Assembly: GCA_029204225.1 (NCBI GenBank)
Contig: CM055092.1
Location: 71,930,308 to 71,994,307, forward strand
DNA length: 64,000 nucleotides
Source of the DNA: Diphasiastrum complanatum
Taxonomy: Eukaryota > Streptophyta > Lycopodiopsida > Lycopodiales > Lycopodiaceae
Direction of reading: 5' to 3'
Positions 56,131-64,000 of the stretch are shown piece by piece. Each line of letters opens with the position of its first letter. Within the stretch, counting starts at the first letter, position 1. The position numbers and the translations under genes were made by a program. The notes under the pieces were generated by a model. The model was not told the origin of the DNA. It searched no databases and worked only from the letters and a program-made list of their open reading frames with translations.

Positions 56131-57570
56131 TGTCGTGTTGTATCGTGCCATTTGTATTATTTTTTGTTTTCGTATGAGTCAATTTTGCAGATAGATAATT
56201 CGTAGATTGAATTTTTTTAATGATTGAAAGTGTATGGCAATAGTGCTCCTTTTGATTTGACTTGATACTGCACTTCTACACTTAAATGAGTATTTGTGTG
56301 TCTATGGAATCGATTGTTAGAATCCTCGTGACTTCAAAGCTTGGATTAAGTAGAGCTACTATTGAATTATCAATGATAGCTCGAATCCAATAGAAATAGT
56401 TCATGCATTGAGGACTTCATCCATCTCATTCAAATTCCCGACACTATTCTAGTTGGTTACAACATCGCACTAGCCAGCTACACCTGTATGGTACTGTGTA
56501 TGATGAGTGCATTTGTTTACAGTGCAACATGTTTGCAACACAGTGCTGGAACGTATGAAAATGGAGTGAAATTTAATCCTAATGGCCCATATCCAATGTA
56601 GACCTGGGATGTCCTATTACGCAAGTAGATGGCAGGCCGCATGCTAGGACAAGTCTAGCGAGGGCTGAAAAAATAGCTCTAGCAAGTTGTAGGCCAGCCA
56701 TCCAGATCTAGCGAGGCGGGCTGTGACAGGTGTAGTGCTGATCTAGTAGCTTGCTTGTTCTTCTTTGCTTGCCTATGCTCATGCAGTGCAACTGAATTTA
56801 CACAAAGTACATCATCAAGCAACAAGCAATCAAGTTACCAACATTTTGCTTATGCTAACAAGGACTTCGAATGACAATCGACATTCAAATTACCAAAGAG
56901 ATTCACACACAATCAAGCCATTAACTAGCAAGTGTACTATGTTTTCTCAACTCAAATAACTCCAAGAAACAAGTAAAGCCACATTCTTCTAGCATTCAAT
57001 CAATTACTTGGCAAAAACCATAGCCTCCTCAACCAAGCAATCACTCATTTGAACAACCTCTCTACATTCGATCTTGCAATACTTAATAACCAAAAAATCC
57101 TTCATCCTAACACATTTCATCCACACACATGTCAAACACTCAACCCGCAATCAAAATGCCACCTCAACATACTAACGCACTTACAACCTTTACAATGTCA
57201 CAAGTCCACAACCTAATGCAAGGAACAACCACCAATCATCAATAACAAACAATAGAAAATCCTACAAATAATGGCTATCCTCGGGATCACACACCCATTG
57301 AAAATAGTTGCATTCTCTTCCAACAATAAAACCAAGCACCCTCTCTATCAAACCCTCACACCCAACACATACTCAAACATAATAACTAGCATTCAATAAT
57401 AACAAACAATATGCAAAACAACTCAAATCACTTTCAAATTGCTTAATTCATAACATCTAATCACAAAATGAAACTTTGTGCATGAACTCATGCAATCCAA
57501 CTATAAATAGATCACAGCTCCCATGCAGTCCTCATGCATATATCACTCACACATACATGCACTACTCCAT
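56131..57570. other. No gene seen; A/C-rich strand
   Basis: 56131-56760 is ordinary AT-rich sequence; if it belongs to the lectin gene I cannot show it. From about 56770 to 57560 the plus strand is strongly enriched in A and C (CACAATCAAGCC, CAACATACTAACGCAC, ACAACCACCAATCATC) with little G, a strand asymmetry without a visible repeat unit. No open frame is convincing. Confidence 0.4.
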
Positions 57571-57818
57571 TGTTAGAAATCAATGATAAACTTCTTACTT
57601 ATTGTTTACGATGTACTCTATTACTAGCTGTAACTAGCCGTTGGCTAGTCTAGTAGTCTAATCCTAGGTTCTCCCTCTCTATCAGGGTTCATGGTTTATA
57701 TGTACATTTTACATTCAGTATGTTGTAATGTGATAGATTGATAGTGCGTGTTCTTCTTCCAGCTTCTTTGGTGATTGCTTATGGTGAATGCATGATGTTC
57801 CATTTCTTATTGTTGACA
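57571..57818 (+). repeat. Copia K 5' LTR (248 bp)
   Basis: TGTTAGAAATCAATGATAAA to ATTGTTGACA. It contains TTAGCCGTTGGCTAG-like palindromic text and TTATATGTACATTTTAC, which could include the TATA region. Followed with no gap by TGGTATCAGAGC (57819-57830), the initiator tRNA-Met primer site. Confidence 0.92.
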
Positions 57819-57830
57819 TGGTATCAGAGC

Positions 57831-58767
57831 GACAATAGTCCTGCGTGCCTGACCAGTGGATACAGCTTGTCACAGGCTCCGCAACGAAGTGAGAAAGTCC
57901 TTCACGGGAGGTGAAAGCTTGGAGAGATAAAAACAGCTTGAAGAAATCCTTCTTTGGTGTATTTTGCAGGTTTGGAACTCAAAATCATCAGCGGGGAACG
58001 AAGACACAGTCCCGGAGGCATCAGAAAGGCCAGGGCAACATCAAACAAGTTGAAAATCTGTTGAGTGGGGAGATTTTTACAATACTTCCTAGTTGTTGTG
58101 AAAAGCACAATCCCGGAGGCATCCAAAAGGCCAAGGCAACATCAGACAAATTGAAAATCTATTGAGTGGGGGAGATTCTTACAATACTTCCTAGTTGTTG
58201 TGGAAAGTGCTATTTGTGTGAGAGGTTTGCCAAGAAATCTCTCATTTGTCTGTTTGGAGTACCACAAATCACACTAGATATTATCTAGTATTGTCATTCA
58301 GAGTTAGGAAGCTTCGTACTTTTCACATTACTGATATCTGTATGTTTGAACGATCACCTTCAAAATCTTTTTCAAAAGGAGGCGGCGTAGTCGCCGCGCC
58401 GAAGTAGAGAATCTAGAATATTCTCTCTAAAAGTTCTTATATTCTCTCTTTTTCTGTACTAATATCAGATCCAAACACGCTAGCTAAAGAGACACCTGAG
58501 CAGTCGTACATCCGCGCTCCAGTCCGATATCGCATGTCCGTACCGATATCAGATCCAAGCGCACGAGCTAAAAAAAATTCCGAGCAGTTGTACATCCGCG
58601 CTGCAGTCTGATATCGCATGCTCCAATATTGGATCCAAGCGCACAAGTTGAAGAGGATTCTGAGCAGCCGTACTTCCGCACTCCATTCCGATATCAGGTG
58701 TATAACCAGAAAAATATACAGTTTTGTGGTGTGATAAATTACTTGATCTGGACTCATCTGTTCAGTA
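57831..58767 (+). repeat. Copia K leader with two tandem repeats
   Basis: First array: a 100-bp unit (CCCGGAGGCATC, GGCAACATCA, TTGAAAATCT, AATACTTCCTAGTTGTTGTG) present twice, at about 58012 and 58112. Second array: about three units of 85-87 bp starting ATATCAGATCCAA or ATATTGGATCCAA at about 58463, 58549 and 58634, each with GAGCAGTCGTACATCCGCGC-like text. The antisense frame at 58437-58808 is only this repeat read backwards. Repeats in the leader may affect packaging or promoter strength (inference). Confidence 0.75.
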
Positions 58768-59600
58768 ATGGCAACTCTAAGCGAGAGTGTCCTCAATGAG
58801 TCAAGCAAATTGGAAGGAGCCGACAGCTATGCAGTTTGGAAATTCAAACTAAAGAACATTTTGATGGAAAAGGAACTATGGGAGATTGTGACAGGTGAAG
58901 AGACAAGGCCATTGATTGAAGAAGATCAACGGACATTTGACAGGAGAAAACGGAAAGCACAGAATGTCATCAACTTATCAGTTAGAGATGCAATTATTCC
59001 CTACATTTTGGATTCAGAAGGACCAAAAGAAGCATGGGATATGTTGAAGGCATTGTTTGAGACCACAAACACATCTAGAGTGCTATTCTTGAAGACGAAG
59101 CTGCACACATTGCGGATGAATGATGGTGCAACTGTTGTTGATCACATACTAAAGATCAAAGAGATTCGTGACCAATTAGCAGCAGTTGGAGAGCGAGTAC
59201 ATGATCGTGAGATCGTGCAGTTGACATTGAATAGTTTGAGTGAGTCACATCAGATGTGTGACAAGTATAGCCACACGGGAAAACCTATGAAGAGTTAGGT
59301 GGATTGCTTTTGTAATCAAGAGGTGGAAACTCAAATCGTAACACATTGGATGCACCACTCTATGGATCATTCCAACATTTTCAAGACCAATCCAATGATG
59401 GCCCAAATCGAGGCAATTGGAATCAAGGCCGAGGTCAAGGATGCGGCTATTCCAAGCAAAATAAACCTGGAAATTGTAGGTATTGCAACAAACCTGGCCA
59501 CTGGGAGCGTGAATGCTTCAAGAAACAGAAGGAGATGAAACAAAGAAAAGACAAAGGGCAAGTGAGAAATTATGCTGATAAGCATCAACTTGATGATTAT
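58768..59600 (+). pseudogene. Copia K gag
   Basis: Starts MATLSESVLNESSKLEGADS at 58768, then YAVWKFKLKNILMEKELWEI, QNVINLSVRDAIIPYILDSE, SRVLFLKTKLHTLRM and HILKIKEIRDQLAAVGERVH. At about 59250, after LTLNSLSESH, text is missing or shifted and a stop follows at 59296. The nucleocapsid part resumes in the frame at 59346 with the intact zinc knuckle CRYCNKPGHWEREC near 59480-59520. A normal Gag has one continuous frame here. Confidence 0.88.
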
Positions 59601-60347
59601 TATAATGAAAACAATTATACTGATCAACATCAATACGATTATGATCAATATGAAGATGATACATGTGAGAGCTCAAAATTGTTCATTACAACATTAATGA
59701 CAAGTGATGAAGCCAAGGATACTTGGTACATTGATAATGGTGCATCCAAGCACATGAGTTCAAGGAAAGAGTGGTTCTTAAGACTCAAGGAAACTCACAA
59801 TGGTGATGAAGTTGGACAAGCCGATGGAAAATTGCTATCTATTAAAGGAGTTGGAGTGGTACCAGTGAAGTTAGCCAGCGGGAAGATAAAGCGGATAAGC
59901 AATGTGCAATATATACCTGGCTAAGCTAACAATCTACTATCTGTTGGGACAATGGCTGATCAACAACTCAAGGTTGAGTTTGACAGCGACAAATGTCTTG
60001 TCAAAGACATCAAGAATCACTACAAAGTAATTGCTATAGGAGCTAGAGTCAACGAGAATCAACTCTACAAATTGAATGCGAGATCTTTTGCTCAAGCTAT
60101 GGTAAGCACGGTTGATAGTCGAAGTGATCTTTGGCATCAACGATTCGGTCATATTAGTGCTCAAAGTTTACAAATCCTCAAAAGAGGTAATCTAGTTATA
60201 GGATTGCCTGATATTTCTTTTGAAAGAAAAATTTGTGAAGGTTGCATTTTGGGAAAACAACACAGAGAGAGGTTTCTCAAAAGTGGAGCAAGGAGAGCCA
60301 GTGGCATCTTAGATCTTGTCCACAGTGATCTATGTGGACCTATGTAG
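59601..60347 (+). pseudogene. Copia K protease and GAG-pre-integrase
   Basis: The protease site reads DTWYIDNGASKHMSS near 59730; most relatives have DSGA, here DNGA. KLLSIKGVGVVPVKLASGK follows to a stop at 59922 (YIPG-stop-ANNLLSVG). The next frame (59952-60347) carries HQRFGHISAQSLQILKRGNL, CEGCILGKQHRERF and the integrase start HSDLCGPM, ending at a TAG at 60345. Each break is a single stop, so the ancestral frame is easy to follow. Confidence 0.85.
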
Positions 60348-61239
60348 ACTAGATCTCTTAGTGGCTACTATTACTTTATCACCTTCATTAATGATTATAG
60401 TAGATGCATTTGGATTTATTTCATAAGCAAGAAATCAGATGCTTTTGCTAAGTTCAGGGAATTCAAGGCATTAGTTGAAAGGCAAACATGATGTTGCATC
60501 AAAACTTTGAGATCTGATGGAGGTGGTGAGTATTTTTTGACAAAATATATTGATTTCTGCACAGATCAAGGGATCAAGAGGCAGACTACAACACCTTATT
60601 CACCGCAGCAAAATGGAGTTGCAGAACGAAAGAACAGATCTATTGTTGAGATGGCCAGGGCGATGCTCAAAAGCAAGGGTCTGCCAAACACCTTTTGGGC
60701 AGAAGCTTGTAGCACAACTACGCACATCTTTAATCAGTGTCTTACAAAATCCATGGAAGGTAAGACACCTCATGAAGTTGTTACTGGAAAGAAACCTAAT
60801 ATTTCTCATTTGAGAGTATTTGGTTGTGATGCTTATGCTCATATTCCTGATGAGAAACGAAGGAAATTGGATGCAAAAGCTATCAAGTATATTTTCCTTG
60901 GATATGATGAGAAGGCCAAGGCATACATGATGTATGACACAAATGCACAAAAGCTTGTAGTTTCTAGGGATGCTACGTTTGACGAGATGGGCCAAGGTGA
61001 ACAATCTGAAGTAATCACTGAACCTTTTGATGAGGGAGCAAAAGTACAAGAAGAAAGTGGATTTTGATATAGAAAATCCATTGGACAAAGGCAAGCCTAA
61101 TGCTGAAATTCCCAAGAGAGTACCTAAATGGTACTTATCAGTCACAGATGGTGCAAAGAAGGGAGATACTCCCAAATCTAGTGAGCAGGGAGAGCTTAGA
61201 AGATCAAGTAGAAATCGAAAACCTCCTGCAAGATTATAG
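60348..61239 (+). pseudogene. Copia K integrase
   Basis: YFITFINDYSRCIWIYFISKK leads to a TGA at 60489; then LRSDGGGEYF, TTPYSPQQNGVAERKNRSIV, FGCDAYAHIPDEKRRKLDAK and YIFLGYDEKAKAYMMYD (60507-61067). The D,D,E residues (HSDLCG, RSDGGGE, VAERKN) are present. After EESGF a frameshift passes to 61027-61239, the acidic/basic linker ending RRSSRNRKPPARL. Non-functional because of stops and shifts. Confidence 0.87.
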
Positions 61240-62790
61240 ATGAATCTAGCCCTAATGGGTTCTGTTCTCAAGGCTCAAGAACCAAAAACTTTTGATAAAG
61301 CAAAGGAGCATGAGGAGTGGCATGAAACTATGGAAACAGAAATGGAAGCTATATCAAAAAATAGGACTTGGAACTTGGTTGAGCTCCTGATGGTAAGACG
61401 CCTATTACTTGCAAATGGATATACAAGATCAAATACGGAGCAGATGGGCAACTCAACAAATACAAAGCACGGTTGGTTGCGAGAGGATTTGAGCAACATG
61501 AAGGTATTGATTTCGAGAAAACCTTCGCACCTGTAGCTAAGATGGTAACTATACGTTCTGCCATTGCTATTTATGCTTTCTATGGTTGGAAGATCCAACA
61601 AATGGATGTTAAATTTGTTTTTCTTAATGGAGTGCTGGATGAAGAGGTGTACTTAGTACAACCTCGAGGATTTATTGACCAGGGAGAGAGCACCTTGTTT
61701 GTAAGCTCAACAAAGCTATTTATGGATTGAAGCAAGCACCACGGGCATGGTACTCTTGCGTTGATGAACACTTTAAGCGAAGGGGAATGGTAAAGCGTGA
61801 TGCTGATCATGATCTTTACATTATAAGACAAGATTCAGATATAGTGTTCATTGTGCTGTACGTGGATGATTTGATTATTATAGGAAATAATGAGAGCTTA
61901 ATTGATGAAATCAAATCAGATCTTTCCAATGCTTTTGACATGAGCGATCTAGGATTGATGCACTATTGTCTTGGCATTGAAGTATGGGTAAAGGAAAATG
62001 TGGTCTTTCTTACACAAAGCAAATATGCACGAGATTTGCTTTATAAGTTCAATATGCAGGATTGTAAGCCTTTGAGTACACCTATGGATGTCAGCACGAA
62101 GCTTACTGCATATGATGAATCTGAGAAAGTGGATGCTTATTTGTATAGACAGCTGGTGGGTAGTTTGATTTATTCATGACACACACGACCTGATATTTCT
62201 TATGCTGTTGGTGTTGTTAGTCAATTTATGCAACATCCTAGTCAAACACACTAGAAGTTTGCTAAACGTATTCTCAGATACATTCGAGGGACATTGAATT
62301 TCGGTTTGAAGTATGATCAGCCTGAAGTGCCAATATTGATAGGATATACAGATGCTGATTGGGTAGGTAATATTGATGACATAAGGTCTACCAGTGGTCA
62401 TACATTCAATTATGGTACAGCTACAGTTTCATGGAGCAGCAAAAAGCAACATACAGTAGACTTATCCTCGACGGAAGCTGAATATCGAGCACTCAGCAAT
62501 GCTGCACAAGAAGCGGTATGGTTACGAAGATTGCTTGTGGATTTAGGTCAACCACAGGTGGATGCAACTACTATATCTTGCGACAATCAAAGCTGCATTC
62601 ACCTTGCCAAAAATCCAGTTTTACATGCTCGAACCAAGCACATCGAAATACATTATCATTTTGTTTGAGAGAAATTTTTTGATGGAGCCATTGATCTTGT
62701 TTTTTGTTTATCTGAAGATCAAGTGGTAGATATTTCTACTAAGTCATTAGGTAGATGTAAATTTGAAAAGTTTCGTACTCTACTAGGAAT
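61240..62790 (+). pseudogene. Copia K reverse transcriptase and RNase H
   Basis: RT text in changing frames: EEWHETMETEMEAISKNRTW, then a shift near 61390, LNKYKARLVARGFEQHEGID, FAPVAKMVTIRSAIAIYAFY, QQMDVKFVFLNGVLDEEVYL (first catalytic Asp kept), a shift near 61700, KQAPRAWYSCVDEHFKRRGM and YVDDLIIIGNN (both Asp kept). A stop at 62177, then RPDISYAVGVVSQFM and a stop near 62252. RNase H: GYTDADWVGNIDDIRSTSGH, LSSTEAEYRALSNAAQEAVW, SCDNQSCIHLAKNP and RTKHIEIHYHFV, a stop at 62666, and VVDISTKSLGRCKFEKFRTL near 62725-62790. Confidence 0.88.
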
Positions 62791-62821
62791 ATAAGAATGT
62801 AATTTTATCATTGACAGAGAG

Positions 62822-63082
62822 TATTAGAAATCAATGATAAACTTCATTGTTACACTTCTTAGTTACTGTTTACGATGTACTTTATTACTAGTTGTACCTA
62901 GCCGTTGGCTAGTCTAGTAGTCTACTCCTAGGTTCTCCCTCTCTATCAGGGTTCAGGGTTTATATGTACATTTTACATTCAGTATGTTGTAGTGTGATAG
63001 ATTGATAGTGCGTGTTCTTCTTCCGGCTCCTTTGGTGATTGCTTATGGTGAATGCTTGATGTTCCATTTCTGATTGTTGACA
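62822..63082 (+). repeat. Copia K 3' LTR (261 bp)
   Basis: Starts TATTAGAAATC (5' LTR: TGTTAGAAATC) and ends ATTGTTGACA, followed by TCCAT. Contains a 13-bp insertion ATTGTTACACTTC-like near 62848 relative to the 5' LTR. No clear long polypurine tract precedes it; GACAGAGAG at 62813-62821 is the best candidate. Confidence 0.9.
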
Positions 63083-63229
63083 TCCATATCTCTCAATGAT
63101 AGTGTCTAGGTCCTCTCAAGGTCATTAGTCACAAACTGCGAATCAAATCTCGGCATGACCAACAATCTCGAACACCGAAGGGCCGGTCTACCATATTAGG
63201 AATATTCCATGTCCTTAGCTGAATATGAC

Positions 63230-63540
63230 CGTTACATTCTTCCTCCCTTCAACTGGTTTTGTCCTCAGAACGGAGAAGAGAAGACATGAAAATATTCTTC
63301 AGCTTTCAACTTTTATCCAGGAATTATTATCATCGGTTTGATCTTTCCATCTGAATAAGTACTCATAGATGCAACAATTCTTCAATTGCTTGTTTCTACA
63401 TAGGAGTACTAAGTCAAAATCCAAAGATACACCAAGCATCCAAAGACAAATCTTCCAAATGTATTGATCTTCTCTAAATAAAGGCATTACCTTCATGTAA
63501 TCACAATTACATGAATCCTTGACAAATCAGTCCTTTGTTT
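63230..63540 (-). pseudogene. Possible chromodomain end of a gypsy element
   Basis: Minus-strand text KNCCIYEYLFRWKDQTDDNNSW is close in pattern to the YLVKWKG....ATWE core of retrotransposon chromodomains, and a shifted SEDKTS-stop-REEECNGH follows, resembling the EDK..xxGGE end of plant gypsy pol. If correct this is the 3' end of a chromovirus pol on the minus strand. The motif is degenerate and could be chance. Confidence 0.35.
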
Positions 63541-64000
63541 CAGAGATCAAGTCCAAAAGCTAAGAACATCCATTTTACTTATAGTCTAAAATCCGTCCAC
63601 AATTTCTTGTAGATAATAGCGCTTCTTTGTACAAATATTTCTAGAATATCCAAATATTCTAAAATACAACAATTCAATCAATCAAAATCTCTAGGAGATC
63701 CATCAAGTATCAGACATCCATAACTCAATCCAGAGCACTGTAGTTACTCTATGGGTTATTGCTCTATTTCTAACATCTAAAAAATTAGCAATCTATTTGA
63801 ATTTCAATAGATTTATCTATCTTCTATAAACCCGAAGATTTAGATTGAACTCGTACACAAACACCTATAGACTATAATATGTAGCAGAATACAATTCACT
63901 AAAGTAAACAAAACTCTCCGTAAGTTAAAACAATTTACTTAACGAGAAATGCATGTGAGATCCATCGGACTCAATAAATACTGGAGTAAAGTGCTGATCT
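63541..64000. other. No gene seen
   Basis: AT-rich sequence up to the window edge, without repeat or coding motif that I recognise. Confidence 0.45.

Larger units (their letters stand above)
57571..63082 (+). mobile_element. Copia K: full-length Ty1/copia element
   Basis: 5512 bp, flanked by a 5-bp target duplication TCCAT (57566-57570 and 63083-63087). Short LTRs (248 and 261 bp), a tRNA-Met primer site directly after the 5' LTR, and the order gag, protease, integrase, RT, RNase H. The family differs from C, E and G in its short LTRs and Gag (MATLSESVLNESSKLEG). The frame is broken in at least eight places. LTR differences include a 13-bp insertion, TG to TA at the start of the 3' LTR and several substitutions, so it is older than copia C. 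Confidence 0.93.

Noticed and set aside
58437-58808. 123-codon minus-strand frame with repeated text
   Set aside because: It is the reverse of the 86-bp tandem array in the copia K leader.
60600-61271. 223-codon minus-strand frame
   Set aside because: Antisense shadow of the copia K integrase, which has clear motifs on the plus strand.

Overview
The window is a gene-poor, repeat-packed stretch of a land-plant nuclear genome, probably pericentromeric or intergenic. Plant origin is shown by many Ty1/copia elements primed by initiator tRNA-Met, a Ty3/gypsy pol remnant, a chromodomain-like scrap, a non-autonomous LTR family, a hAT-type MITE, and a broken G-type (bulb-lectin) receptor-kinase gene. 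Nothing is prokaryotic: there are no operons, Shine-Dalgarno sites, CRISPR arrays or RNA genes. No intact host gene was found and the species cannot be named. The letters used for elements are mine.

Layout. 1-1061: LTR and tRNA-Asp-type primer site of an element leaving the left edge. 1062-11080: a mosaic of copia fragments A (minus), B (minus, apparently landed in A), D (minus, fused to B inside gag/protease) and F (plus, same family as B). 11857-12205: a 349-bp hAT-like MITE with an 8-bp target duplication. 12975-17983: NA-1, a complete non-autonomous LTR element with a GATGG duplication and no gag or pol. 18192-18813: an unrecognised repeat-containing ORF cut by a B-family LTR. 19569-22800: telomere-like AACCTAAA tracts, a palindromic GGATTATCC block, another B-family LTR and an intron-containing gene remnant. 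22840-28100: a copia gag fragment cut by element E (1.4-kb LTR, gag, protease, integrase, no RT). 28668-34442 and 40876-43320: several NA copies in both orientations, one interrupted by copia C.

34443-40875 is copia C, the youngest element: 655-bp LTRs about 99.4% alike, a GTCTT duplication, and pol with all catalytic motifs but three frame lesions. 44823-49673 is copia G, whose RT core is replaced by a nearly open foreign ORF. 49674-49773 is a (TC)50 microsatellite. 49774-51300 carries short inverted repeats typical of DNA-transposon ends. 51884-53330 is copia H, reduced to gag and part of protease. 53322-55650 is a gypsy pol fragment abutting a lectin receptor-kinase pseudogene at 55683-56130. 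57571-63082 is copia K, full length with a TCCAT duplication but with a decayed frame. The right edge holds a possible chromodomain remnant.

Together: autonomous copia elements once supplied enzymes. The NA family has no proteins but keeps the same tRNA-Met primer site and its own polypurine tract, so it was probably mobilised in trans. Three copia derivatives (A, D, G) contain non-retroviral sequence where RT or RNase H should be, suggesting capture of host sequence.
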